From JAEUHM01 sp964538625 (GTDB taxonomy: Bacteria > Verrucomicrobiota > Verrucomicrobiia > Verrucomicrobiales > Verrucomicrobiaceae): DNA of 64,000 nucleotides. Positions 49,988 to 58,601 of this stretch are shown in pieces. The stretch covers positions 62,001-126,000 of the forward strand of contig CAZIGH010000003.1 in NCBI GenBank assembly GCA_964538625.1, written 5' to 3'. The notes under the pieces are model-generated. The model was not told where the DNA came from. It did no database searches and was given only the letters and a program-made list of their open reading frames with translations. Within the stretch, counting starts at the first letter, position 1. Each line of letters starts with the position of its first letter. Position numbers and translations under genes: made by a program.

Positions 49988-51397
49988 ATGTATCTCGTCG
50001 TTGGTTGCGGCTACATAGGCGAAGTGCTCGCCGACCTGCTTCACGCTAGGGGCCACGAGGTCCTGGGACTCACTCACAGTGCGGAGTCTCGGGACCGGCT
50101 GTCTGCTGCGAAACCGTGGCGTGTGGCCTGCTGTGACATCACAGATGCCGCAGCGGTGACCGCACTCTCCCATGAGCCGGTGAAGGTCATCATCCACTGT
50201 GCCTCATCTTCCAAAGGCGGGCCTGAAGCGTATCGGGCCGTGTATCTGGACGGCCTCCGCCATCTTCTGGCCACCTTCCCCCGAGCTTTCCCACTGTTCA
50301 CCTCTTCCACCTCCGTCTATACCCAGACGGACGGCAGCATGGTGACGGAGGAAACGCCCTGTAATCCGGAACGTGAAAATGGAAAAGTGCTGCTCGAGGC
50401 CGAGGCCCTAGCGCTTGCCAGTGGTGGAGCTGCGGCCCGACTGGCTGGCATCTATGGCCCCGGTAGGAGTGTGATTCTGAAGAACCTGCTGATGAAGAAA
50501 GCGGTGATCGAAGGCAATGAAGGAAAGGGTAGGCTGCTCAACCAGATCCACCGGGATGATGCGGCGGAGGCGTTGCATCTGCTGGCCACGGGGCAGAAGG
50601 CAGGCCTCTTCAACGTGGTGGACAGCGAGCCCATGACACAGGCCGAAATCTTCAGCGTACTGGCCCGCAAGTTCAATGTGCCGCAGCCGCCGGAGGGTGA
50701 GCCCAATCACAGCCGCAAGCGCCCCTTCACCCATAAGGCGGTGTCTAACGACAAACTGCGACACCATGGCTGGAGGCTTAAGCACCCAAGCTACCTTCAT
50801 GCCATCGACAATGATCCTCGGCTCGTCTCCAGCGTCCTCAGCCAGCTCCTCGAGGAAGGCCATGGCATCCCGCGCGCGCCCAATATCATCGTGATAGGCC
50901 TTATGGGCTGCGGCAAGTCCACCGTGGGCAGGCTGGTGGCGCAAAAGATCGGCTTTCAGCATGTGGACACGGATCATCTCATCACCGATCACGCTCGCAT
51001 GAGCATTCCCTCCATCTTTGAGCGTGAAGGTGAAGCGGGGTTCCGCAAGCGAGAGACCGAGGCGCTGCTGGGTCTTCTCGGAAAGCGCGGGCACGTCATC
51101 GCCACCGGTGGAGGCATCATCACGCAGCCCCATAACATCCCGCTGCTGAAGCATCTGGGGTTCGTGGTGTGGCTGGATGCGGATCCTGCCACACTGGCTG
51201 CCAGGACCGCCAGCAGCAACGACAGGCCGCTGCTGCAGAATGCGAATGCGGAGGAGAAGCTCCGCAGCCTGCTTGCCGTCCGGGGCCCCATCTACAAGGC
51301 CGTGGCGGATCTGCGCATTCAGACGGACGATCTTACCCCGCACGAGACAGCCTACGGCATAGCGGAGTCAGCGCGGCTGTGGTTTGCCCCCGTGTGA
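49988..51397 (+). CDS. Fusion of NAD-dependent sugar epimerase (YeeZ-like SDR) and shikimate kinase
   Basis: 469 residues from the ATG at 49988, where the Rossmann domain starts; an ATG at 49928 overlaps the DUF4112 stop. Residues 1-295 are an extended SDR: YLVVGCGYIGEVLADLL, TSSTSVYTQTDGSMVTEETP, ARLAGIYGPGRS. No standard YxxxK follows, so catalysis is doubtful. Residues about 298-469 are a complete shikimate kinase: IGLMGCGKSTVGRLVA (Lys310), VDTDHLI, IFEREGEAGFRKRE, ATGGGII and the lid NDRPLL. The kinase half makes shikimate 3-phosphate in aromatic amino acid synthesis. There is no stop, start or ribosome-binding site between the halves, so the fusion looks real. I know of no standard pathway linking the two. 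Confidence 0.9.
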   Translation: MYLVVGCGYIGEVLADLLHARGHEVLGLTHSAESRDRLSAAKPWRVACCDITDAAAVTALSHEPVKVIIHCASSSKGGPEAYRAVYLDGLRHLLATFPRAFPLFTSSTSVYTQTDGSMVTEETPCNPERENGKVLLEAEALALASGGAAARLAGIYGPGRSVILKNLLMKKAVIEGNEGKGRLLNQIHRDDAAEALHLLATGQKAGLFNVVDSEPMTQAEIFSVLARKFNVPQPPEGEPNHSRKRPFTHKAVSNDKLRHHGWRLKHPSYLHAIDNDPRLVSSVLSQLLEEGHGIPRAPNIIVIGLMGCGKSTVGRLVAQKIGFQHVDTDHLITDHARMSIPSIFEREGEAGFRKRETEALLGLLGKRGHVIATGGGIITQPHNIPLLKHLGFVVWLDADPATLAARTASSNDRPLLQNANAEEKLRSLLAVRGPIYKAVADLRIQTDDLTPHETAYGIAESARLWFAPV

Positions 51398-51403
51398 ACG
51401 ACT

Positions 51404-52429
51404 ATGGATGCAGCCGTCATCAAAGCGGACCTCATCGCACAGGCGCAGGCACTGGGCTTTGATGAGGTGCGCATCGCGCGCGCTGCGCCGGCTGCGCATC
51501 GTGACCTGCTTGTGCGCTGGATTGCGGAAGGGAAACATGGTGATATGCAGTGGATGGAGCGCAGCGTGGACCGGCGCTCTGATCCCGGACTGGTCGTTCC
51601 CGGTGCTCGATCCGTGGTGGTGCTGGCGACGAACTACTACCAGGGCAAGCCGCATCCGCCCAGTGGCTGGCGCATCGCGCGATACGCATGGAACGATGAC
51701 TACCATGACCTCATCACACCCCGCATCCGGGCGTTGGATGACTTTCTGTCCTCTTGCGGCGGCACGAACCGCTCGTACGTGGACACTGGCCCGGTGCTGG
51801 AGCGTGACTTCGCCTCAGAGTCTGGGCTGGGCTGGGGCGGGAAGAGCACCATGCAGATCCATCGGCAACTGGGCACGTGGTTTTTCCTCGCCACGATCAT
51901 CACTACGCTCGAGTTGCCAGTGGATGAAGCTGGCAGAGATCACTGCGGCAGTTGCACGCGTTGCATCCAGGCCTGCCCAACGCAGGCCATCACCGCACCC
52001 AGGAGACTGGATGCGCGGCGTTGTGTGTCGTACCTGACGATCGAAAACAAAGGGCCCATTCCACTGGAGTTCCGAGCGGCGATTGGCGACCGGATTTATG
52101 GATGTGACGACTGCCTTACGGTGTGCCCATGGAACCGTTTCGCGCGGGCGTCTCAGGAGGCGAGCTTCGCGGCAAGGGAAACCGTGTTCGGCATGAAGGC
52201 GCGGGACTTTCTGGCGCTTGATGATGAGGCGTTTCGGAAACTCTTCGCGCGCAGCCCCATCAAACGCATCAAGCGGCCGGCCTTCCTGCGGAATGTCTGT
52301 GTGGTGCTAGGAAACACCGGTGGTCTGCATGATCTGGCAGCGCTGCGATGTGCGGCGGCGGATCCGCATCCGCTCATTCAGGAGCACGCACAGTGGGCCA
52401 TCACACAAATTCTGGCCCGTAGCACTTAG
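51404..52429 (+). CDS. queG: Epoxyqueuosine reductase QueG
   Basis: 341 residues. The cobalamin-binding N-terminal region is followed by VDTGPVLERDFASESGLGW, with the catalytic Asp, then two [4Fe-4S] motifs, CGSCTRCIQACPTQAI and CDDCLTVCPWNRF. A short HEAT-like C-terminus follows (FLRNVCVVLGNTGG). It reduces epoxyqueuosine to queuosine in tRNA, the last step of that modification. It starts 6 bp after the fusion gene, so the two may share a transcript. Confidence 0.96.
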   Translation: MDAAVIKADLIAQAQALGFDEVRIARAAPAAHRDLLVRWIAEGKHGDMQWMERSVDRRSDPGLVVPGARSVVVLATNYYQGKPHPPSGWRIARYAWNDDYHDLITPRIRALDDFLSSCGGTNRSYVDTGPVLERDFASESGLGWGGKSTMQIHRQLGTWFFLATIITTLELPVDEAGRDHCGSCTRCIQACPTQAITAPRRLDARRCVSYLTIENKGPIPLEFRAAIGDRIYGCDDCLTVCPWNRFARASQEASFAARETVFGMKARDFLALDDEAFRKLFARSPIKRIKRPAFLRNVCVVLGNTGGLHDLAALRCAAADPHPLIQEHAQWAITQILARST

Positions 52430-52447
52430 AGCCTTCACACTTCACCC

Positions 52448-53698
52448 ATGCGCTTGCTGCTTTCCGCATACTCCTGCTGTCCCAATCACGGTTCTGAGCC
52501 TGGTGTGGGCTGGAACACGGTGGAGCAGGCGGCAGCGGACTTGAGCAACGAAGTCCATGTGCTTGTAGCAGCAGGCTGGGAGGAGCGCATCCGCAGGAAC
52601 TTCGACCCTGCGCGTCACCCCAATGTCCGCTTTCACTTCGTCGGCGTGCCGGGTCTGGACGAATCCATGCAGGAGGGGCGTGGCACGGCAGCCATGGCGC
52701 TCATCTACTATTACCTGTGGCAGTGGACCTCGTTTCGGGCAGCGGTCAGGCTTCATGAAGAGCTTTGCTTTGATATGGCTCATCATGTGACCTTTGTGAA
52801 GTACAACACCCCGAGTCTGTTGCCACTGCTGGGCATACCTTTCCTCTGGGGACCGGTGGGTGGAGCCGAGCATGCGCCGGCAGTGTTTTACCGTGAGTTC
52901 GGCTGGCGGGTGCGCGCAGTGGAAGCGGTTCGGCGCTTGCTCCAAGTGGTGGCACCGCTCTCGCCGCTGCTGCGGTGGACGGCGCGGAATGCCAGTCTCT
53001 CCATCGGAGTCACCCAAGAAACCGTGTCGGCACTCAAGCAGCTTGGTGCGAGAGAGGTGATGCAAATGCCCGCCGTGGCGCTGAGTGATGCAGAAGTGCA
53101 GCAACTTTCTGAGAGGTCAGCCACACTCCACGAGCCACTGCGTCTGCTCTATGTGGGACGTTTGATTGCGTGGAAAGGCGTTCACCTTGCGTTGCGTGCG
53201 CTCGCGACATCGAGTGCGAACGAGATGAGGCTGGATGTGATTGGCGAGGGTCCACTGCGTGCATGGCTGGAAGAACAGGCACGCGCACTCGGTCTTGCTG
53301 ACCGTGTGACGTTCCACGGAGACTGTGCGCGGCTGATGGTGCTGGAGGCTTGCAGGAATGCGGATGGCTTCCTTTATCCCTCCCTGCACGATTCAGGAGG
53401 CAATGCCGTCATTGAAGCCATGGCTGCCGGCCTGCCCGTCATCCACTTGGCCTTCGGGGGGCCTGATTTTCTCGTGCCCGCGGAAGCTGGTTGGAAAGTT
53501 TCTGCGCTGAATCCACAGGAGGCGGTGCAGGGTCTGAGAGAGGCGATAGACCACTTCTCCTCATGCAAGGAGGAGCGACTGCGGCGGGCCGAATCTGCTC
53601 GACGTCACGCGCTGGCACATCACACCTGGCGCGGACGTGGAGAAGTGCTGAGAGGGATTTATGCCCGCCTCAAGACCACTCATGAGGTGAGTTCCTAG
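52448..53698 (+). CDS. Family 4 glycosyltransferase
   Basis: 416 residues, GT-B fold. The N-terminus SAYSCCPNHGSEPGVGWNTV is typical of a GT4 subgroup in which the glycine-rich loop is preceded by Cys. The C-terminal domain has LLYVGRLIAWKGVHLALRAL, LDVIGEGPLRAWLEEQA and the donor-binding E-x7-E region, HDSGGNAVIEAMAAGLPV. No membrane helix or signal is present. It probably adds a sugar to a cell-surface glycan precursor. It follows queG by 18 bp on the same strand. Confidence 0.92.
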   Translation: MRLLLSAYSCCPNHGSEPGVGWNTVEQAAADLSNEVHVLVAAGWEERIRRNFDPARHPNVRFHFVGVPGLDESMQEGRGTAAMALIYYYLWQWTSFRAAVRLHEELCFDMAHHVTFVKYNTPSLLPLLGIPFLWGPVGGAEHAPAVFYREFGWRVRAVEAVRRLLQVVAPLSPLLRWTARNASLSIGVTQETVSALKQLGAREVMQMPAVALSDAEVQQLSERSATLHEPLRLLYVGRLIAWKGVHLALRALATSSANEMRLDVIGEGPLRAWLEEQARALGLADRVTFHGDCARLMVLEACRNADGFLYPSLHDSGGNAVIEAMAAGLPVIHLAFGGPDFLVPAEAGWKVSALNPQEAVQGLREAIDHFSSCKEERLRRAESARRHALAHHTWRGRGEVLRGIYARLKTTHEVSS

Positions 53699-53836
53699 TG
53701 AGGGCAGCTGGCTGTGCATCCCCGCCAACGGCGGCGAAGATGCCCGCATCCCGCTCCATGCCGCAGCCCCGGATTCTCCATCCCGCAGCGCACGGTTTTG
53801 TGAGACGTTTTGCCAGCGTGGCGTATGGTAAGGGCT

Positions 53837-55210
53837 ATGTTCAAGTTCTCCGGAAAAGGATCCATCACCACCTGCGACGGCGTCTCTCGCCGTGACTTCC
53901 TCCAGGTCGGCACGCTTGGGGCACTGGGACTCTCGTTGCAGAACCTTCATGCCATGCAGAAGGCCGGCTCCCTCAAGCATGACGATGGCAAGGCCTGCAT
54001 CATGATCTTCAATCTTGGTGCACCAAGCCAAATGGACACTTGGGATCCCAAGCCGGACGCACCGCGTGAAATCCGCGGCCCCTTCAAGCCCATCAGCACC
54101 AAGGGCGACTTCCAGATCACCGAGATCTTTCCCCAGATGGCAAAAGTGGCAGACAAGTTCTCGCTGGTGCGGAGCTGCTACCACACTGCCGCCGCCGTGC
54201 ATGACACGGGGCACCAGATGATGCAGACTGGACGCCTTTTCACCGGCGGCATCAACACGCCTCACGTGGGTTGTGCGCTGGAGTTTCTCAAAGGGCGTCG
54301 CGGTGACATGCCTGCCCATGTCATCCTGCCGGAGCCGATGGGACCCACCGGAGGCAATATGCCACACGGCCAGGACGCCGGCTTCTTGGGCAAGACATAC
54401 GATCCCTTTGTCCTCAATGCGGACCCTAGTGCGAAGGACTTCAAGGTGCCCGATCTCCTTCCGCCTCAAGAGATAGGGGAAGTGCGGCTTGAGCGCCGCA
54501 AGACCCTGCGCCAGCTCGTGGACAGCGCGGTGAGAAACTTCGAGGCCAGTGAGTCTGCACAGCTCATGGACCAGAACTTCTCAGATGCTTACCGCCTCAT
54601 GACGAGCTCAAACGCACGAGAAGCCTTCGACCTCACGAAAGAACCACAGAAAGTTCGCGAGCGCTATGGCATGAATCGTTTCGGTCAGTGTTGTTTGCTT
54701 GCGCGCCGTCTCGTGGAGCGCGGCGTGCGCTTTGTGACCGTGAACAGTTTCATCACCGTATTCAACGAGATCACCTGGGACATCCATGGCAGCAAGCCCT
54801 TCACCAGTATCGAGGGGATGCGCGACCTTGTAGCTCCCATGTATGACCAGGGTTACAGCGCCCTCATTGAGGACCTCCATCAGCGCGGTATGCTGGAGAA
54901 AACCCTCGTCGCCAGCCTGGCCGAGTTTGGCCGCACTCCGAAGGTAAACCCTGCCGGCGGGCGGGACCACTGGCCACAATGCTGGACCATCGGTTTCGCA
55001 GGTGGCGGTGTACAAGGTGGTCGCGCCATCGGCAAGAGTGATGAAATAGGCGGCTACCCAGCCGAGCGGCCAGTGAACCCAGGCAACGTCGTGGCCACCA
55101 TCTACGATGCGCTCGGCATTGACACGGAACTGGAAATCCTTGGCCCGCAGGCGCGGCCGTATCCACTCGTGGACCGAGGCTTGGAGCCCATCCGCGAGCT
55201 ATTTGCTTAG
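53837..55210 (+). CDS. DUF1501 family protein, Tat-exported
   Basis: 457 residues from the ATG at 53837. The Tat signal is SRRDFLQVGTLGALGLSLQ. The domain shows FNLGAPSQMDTWDPKPDAP, VRSCYHTAAAVHDTGHQMMQTG, LVASLAEFGRTPKVN and GRDHWPQCW, all standard in DUF1501 (sulfatase-like, alkaline phosphatase fold). In Planctomycetes and Verrucomicrobiota these genes usually sit beside a DUF1549/DUF1553 cytochrome gene; none is here. The function is unknown. It is preceded by 138 bp without a gene. Confidence 0.93.
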   Translation: MFKFSGKGSITTCDGVSRRDFLQVGTLGALGLSLQNLHAMQKAGSLKHDDGKACIMIFNLGAPSQMDTWDPKPDAPREIRGPFKPISTKGDFQITEIFPQMAKVADKFSLVRSCYHTAAAVHDTGHQMMQTGRLFTGGINTPHVGCALEFLKGRRGDMPAHVILPEPMGPTGGNMPHGQDAGFLGKTYDPFVLNADPSAKDFKVPDLLPPQEIGEVRLERRKTLRQLVDSAVRNFEASESAQLMDQNFSDAYRLMTSSNAREAFDLTKEPQKVRERYGMNRFGQCCLLARRLVERGVRFVTVNSFITVFNEITWDIHGSKPFTSIEGMRDLVAPMYDQGYSALIEDLHQRGMLEKTLVASLAEFGRTPKVNPAGGRDHWPQCWTIGFAGGGVQGGRAIGKSDEIGGYPAERPVNPGNVVATIYDALGIDTELEILGPQARPYPLVDRGLEPIRELFA

Positions 55211-55316
55211 CCTGATCTATTGACGAAACTCCGCTGCGACTTGCGGCTCATGACTAAGTAGGGCTAGCGGCCGCAACGCGCCTTGCGCACTGGCCACTCG
55301 CGGCTTCTATCTCCTG

Positions 55317-56243
55317 ATGAGACTTTGGATTCAATGTGCCGCTTTGATCGGGGTTTGTGGCAGGTTGGCCGCTGGTGACGTCACTTTGACGCAGGAGGAG
55401 AGCGGGCTGCGTGTGGACATCGGCGGCAGGCTGTTCACCCGTTATGTCATCTCCGGTGAACAGCGTCCGCACCTGTATCCGGTCATCGGTCCCAGCGGTG
55501 CGGAGCTCACGCGCGCGCTGCCGTTTACGGACAAAGACGATCACCCGCATCATACGAGCATCTGGGTCGGCCATGGGAAGATTAATAACTATGACTTTTG
55601 GTTGAATGGGGATGACAATGGCCGCATTGAGCACACCGGATTCAGTGAGGTATCCCAGCAGGGAAACCGGGCCGCCTTTACCGCCAAGTCGCGCTGGGTT
55701 ACTCCGGATGATGATGAACTGCTAACGGATGAGCGCCGCGTGGTCATCACCTCCCGGGAGAGTGGTGCCGTGACGATAGACCTGGCCATCACGTTCACCG
55801 CCACGGGAGACGATGTGCTCTTTGAAGACACGAAGGAAGGAACGGTGGCCATAAGAGTGGCACCGGTGTTGAGCATCCGGGAGGGCAAGGGTCAAATCCT
55901 CACCAGCGCCGGTATCAAGAACAAAAAAGCCTGGGGCACCAAGGCGGAGTGGGTGAGCTTTTTTGGAGCAGATCCAAAGGGTGAAATGGTCAGCATCACC
56001 ATGATGGACCACCCTGCGAACCTGCGCCATCCCACTACCTGGCACGCCCGCGACTACGGGCTGCTGGCGGCCAACCCGTTTGGTTTGCACGACTTCGAGC
56101 GGATCGAAGACAAAACGAAGGGGAACCATAAGCTCGCCAAGGGCAGCAGCATGACGCAGCGCCACCGGATCGTGATTGAGGTCGGCGAACCCCAGCAGGA
56201 CCGGTTGCGGCGCTACTTTGACGAGTTCGCCCAGGGAGAGTGA
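55317..56243 (+). CDS. PmoA-family (DUF6807) secreted protein
   Basis: 308 residues with a signal peptide (MRLWIQCAALIGVCGRLAAG). The family pattern is clear: RPHLYPVIGPSGAELTRALP, DKDDHPHHTSIWVGHG, WLNGDDNGRIEH, DHPANLRHPTTWHARDYG and ANPFG. This is PF14100, annotated PmoA but common in bacteria that do not oxidise methane. No hydrophobic PmoA helices are present, so methane oxidation is not implied. It probably acts on a sugar or related exported substrate. It stands 106 bp after the DUF1501 gene. Confidence 0.88.
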   Translation: MRLWIQCAALIGVCGRLAAGDVTLTQEESGLRVDIGGRLFTRYVISGEQRPHLYPVIGPSGAELTRALPFTDKDDHPHHTSIWVGHGKINNYDFWLNGDDNGRIEHTGFSEVSQQGNRAAFTAKSRWVTPDDDELLTDERRVVITSRESGAVTIDLAITFTATGDDVLFEDTKEGTVAIRVAPVLSIREGKGQILTSAGIKNKKAWGTKAEWVSFFGADPKGEMVSITMMDHPANLRHPTTWHARDYGLLAANPFGLHDFERIEDKTKGNHKLAKGSSMTQRHRIVIEVGEPQQDRLRRYFDEFAQGE

Positions 56244-56389
56244 TGCGGCATTCACACGGAGCGCCCGGCCGGGAAAGGTTCCGGAAAGTGGCGCTTTGAA
56301 ACGACGGCTGACTGGAATGCAAACCCGACGCTTGACGACCGTCCGTCGTGCAAATAAGAACAGGTTATTAACCGAGTTTTAATTCCAAA

Positions 56390-56614
56390 GTGGCACGGCC
56401 TTCAAACACCATTGAATCCTTGACGATGACCATCGCCGTCACGCCGCACATCAAAATGTATCTGGAGGACTTGGTGCGCACTGGGCTTTATGGCTGCAGT
56501 CCGCAGGAGGCGGCACGCCAGCTGCTTAGCAGCTCCATCAATGCCCTGATCAAGGACAACACCATCGCCAGACGTGAAGTGAAGCTGAAGAAGGGCAAAC
56601 CGCCCAGTAGGTGA
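56390..56614 (+). CDS. Small ribbon-helix-helix-like protein
   Basis: 74 residues from a GTG at 56390; an ATG at 56426 is another start. The pattern TIAVTPHIKMYLEDLVRTGLYG, then SPQEAARQLLSSSINALI resembles a short strand and two helices of RHH proteins (CopG/Arc-like), followed by a basic tail (RREVKLKKGKPP). It may bind DNA, but no partner toxin gene is next to it. Upstream is a dyad ACGAC-5-GTCGT (about 56335-56349) overlapping a TTGACG hexamer. Confidence 0.55.
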   Translation: MARPSNTIESLTMTIAVTPHIKMYLEDLVRTGLYGCSPQEAARQLLSSSINALIKDNTIARREVKLKKGKPPSR

Positions 56615-56641
56615 CAGACCCGATTTCATACGCGATCCCTC

Positions 56642-56848
56642 ATGCCAGCCTCCTCAGACTCCACCGCAGAGACGATTCAGGGGTTGAGCCTGTTCTTGGA
56701 GCAGGCCGAGCTGCCGCTGAACTCATGCACAGCGGTGAAGCGCAGAGAACAGACCGCGTTGGAAGCACTTGTGGACGAGATTGTGTTCTTTGATCCCGAT
56801 TACGCGGAGCAGTTGGCGTTGGACGGGCTGAACCGGATGCGGCACTGA
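56642..56848 (+). CDS. Small acidic hypothetical protein
   Basis: 68 residues from the ATG at 56642, 27 bp after the RHH-like gene. The sequence is Glu/Asp/Leu rich (IQGLSLFLEQAELPLN, ALVDEIVFFDPDYAEQLAL) and probably helical. No family recognised. Position and acidic character would suit a partner of the basic RHH-like protein, but that is a guess. Confidence 0.45.
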   Translation: MPASSDSTAETIQGLSLFLEQAELPLNSCTAVKRREQTALEALVDEIVFFDPDYAEQLALDGLNRMRH

Positions 56849-56866
56849 AGCTGCTGTAGATGCGGG

Positions 56867-58267
56867 CTAGAGTTCCACCTCTTGGAGCAGCTGTGCCACC
56901 TGCACATCTGCATCTGGATGATGCTTAGCCAAGTCGGTGCGGAGCGCCTCACCCCGCTCAGGTTCGCCATGGACCAGGAACACCTGCTTTTTCGGACCGG
57001 TCACTTGCTCGAACCATTGCATCAGTTCATCGTGATCCGCGTGTCCTGAAAAACTGTCGAGGATCTCGATCCGCGCCCGCACGTGATGTTCCTCGCCGAG
57101 GATGTTCACCTTTTCGGCACCGTTGCGGAGCTTCCAGCCCAGGGTGTGTTCTGCACAGTAGCCCACGAAGAGCACCGTATTGTTTGGGTTCTCCAAGTTG
57201 TTTTTCAAGTGGTGCAGAATGCGGCCATTTTCCGCCATGCCAGAGGCGGAGATGATGATGGCCGGCCCTTTGAGGTGATTGAGTTTCATAGAGTCCTCCT
57301 TGTCGCGCACGAGTTCCAGACCTGAGAAGCCGAAAGGATCCTGCTGGGTGTAGATGGCCTCCGTCACGCTTGCCTTCATAGAGTCCAGGTGGAGCCGGAA
57401 GATCTGGGTGGCGTCCACCGCCAGCGGGCTGTCCACGTAGGTGGCTATCCACGGCAGGCAACCGGTGTGCCGCAGCCGGTCCAGGGCTAGCAGCAGCTGC
57501 TGGGTCCGCTCCACGGCGAAGGCGGGGATGATGACCTTTCCACGGCGTTCCAGGGCTTCATTGATGATATCGCAGATACGGTCAGAGGTGTGCGGCGCAT
57601 GCTCATGCCGCCGCCCGCCATACGTGCTCTCCATGATGATGACGTCCACGTCCTTGCAGGGTGCAGGGTCGTTGAGCAGGTCGTTGTCTGGCCTGCCCAC
57701 GTCACCTGAAAAGAGGAGCCGGAGTTTTTTGCCCGTCTGCCTGTCTTCGATGTCCAGCACAACTTGGGCGGAACCGAGGATGTGCCCTGCATCGATGAAA
57801 GTGAGCACCACGCCTTCAGAAATGGTAATGGGGCGCTCGTATCCCAGTGTCACAAACTGGTGCATGGTGCGCTGTGCGTCGATCAACGTGTAAGCCGGCT
57901 GCAGCGGCGGGAGGCCGTCGTGTTTTCGCTTCTTGTTGAGATACTCCACGTCTGCCTCCTGAATGCGGGCTGAGTCAGGAAGCATGATGCTGCACAGGTC
58001 ACGGGTGGCCGTGGTGGCATAGATGTTGCCGTTGAAACCCTGTTTGACGAGATTGGGCAGGTTTCCGCTGTGGTCGATGTGGCAGTGGGAGAGAACCACG
58101 CAGTCCACCTGTGAGGCGTCGAAGGGGAAGTGCTGGTTGCGCTCAAAGGCCTCGCTACGCCGCCCCTGATACAGGCCGCAGTCCAGAAGGATGCGCTTGC
58201 CATTGATCTCCAGCAAATGCTGGGAGCCTGTGGTGGTGCCTGCGGCACCGCAGAACTTGATTTTCAT
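56867..58267 (-). CDS. Beta-CASP RNase of the metallo-beta-lactamase fold (CPSF73/Ysh1-like)
   Basis: 466 residues. Motif 2 is SHCHIDHSG (His61, His63, Asp65, His66); motif 3 is DAGHILGSAQV and motif 4 is SGDVGRPDNDLL. The beta-CASP motifs are MESTYGGRRH, SASGMAENGRILHHL and DSFSGHADHDEL, with HGEP at the C-terminal end. The N-terminal FCGAAGTTTGSQHLLE is standard. It is probably an endo- or 5'-exoribonuclease in RNA processing. Divergent from the cco operon. Confidence 0.94.
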   Translation of the reverse strand: MKIKFCGAAGTTTGSQHLLEINGKRILLDCGLYQGRRSEAFERNQHFPFDASQVDCVVLSHCHIDHSGNLPNLVKQGFNGNIYATTATRDLCSIMLPDSARIQEADVEYLNKKRKHDGLPPLQPAYTLIDAQRTMHQFVTLGYERPITISEGVVLTFIDAGHILGSAQVVLDIEDRQTGKKLRLLFSGDVGRPDNDLLNDPAPCKDVDVIIMESTYGGRRHEHAPHTSDRICDIINEALERRGKVIIPAFAVERTQQLLLALDRLRHTGCLPWIATYVDSPLAVDATQIFRLHLDSMKASVTEAIYTQQDPFGFSGLELVRDKEDSMKLNHLKGPAIIISASGMAENGRILHHLKNNLENPNNTVLFVGYCAEHTLGWKLRNGAEKVNILGEEHHVRARIEILDSFSGHADHDELMQWFEQVTGPKKQVFLVHGEPERGEALRTDLAKHHPDADVQVAQLLQEVEL

Positions 58268-58402
58268 ACGTGGTCGGGGCGGTCAACCTACCCAGGCACC
58301 AGACGGAGCAAGGACAATCCTGGGTAGTCCGCACAAGATCAGTGCATAGACGCACAAGCCACGGAGAGCAGCTTTTCTATGTGGTGGTTGATTGGTGGCG
58401 TC

Positions 58403-58579
58403 ATGGAAGTGTTCGCTCTCACCATCTTCGTCAGTCTCATGTTCGCAGTGCTCTTTGCCGTTCTCTTTGTGGCAGAGCGCTCCCAGAAGCAACGCCGCAG
58501 CCTCGAGCAGGAGGCGCTTCTGCCATTTGACGACTCCCCCGCAACTCCTGCCCCTGCCCCGGTACGCCGCCACTCCTGA
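58403..58579 (+). CDS. ccoS: cbb3 oxidase assembly protein CcoS
   Basis: 58 residues from the ATG at 58403; an ATG at 58379 would add eight. One membrane helix, EVFALTIFVSLMFAVLFAVL, with a short cytoplasmic tail (VAERSQKQRR). Size, helix position and location directly before ccoN match CcoS, needed for haem and copper insertion into cbb3 oxidase. Usually ccoS sits in ccoGHIS; here it heads the structural operon. Confidence 0.7.
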   Translation: MEVFALTIFVSLMFAVLFAVLFVAERSQKQRRSLEQEALLPFDDSPATPAPAPVRRHS

Positions 58580-58601
58580 ACCCTTTTCCCCGTAGCCCTC
58601 T

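Noticed and set aside
55317..56243. Methane monooxygenase subunit PmoA.
   Set aside because: The family name is shared, but this protein is secreted, lacks the membrane helices of PmoA and has no PmoB or PmoC neighbours.
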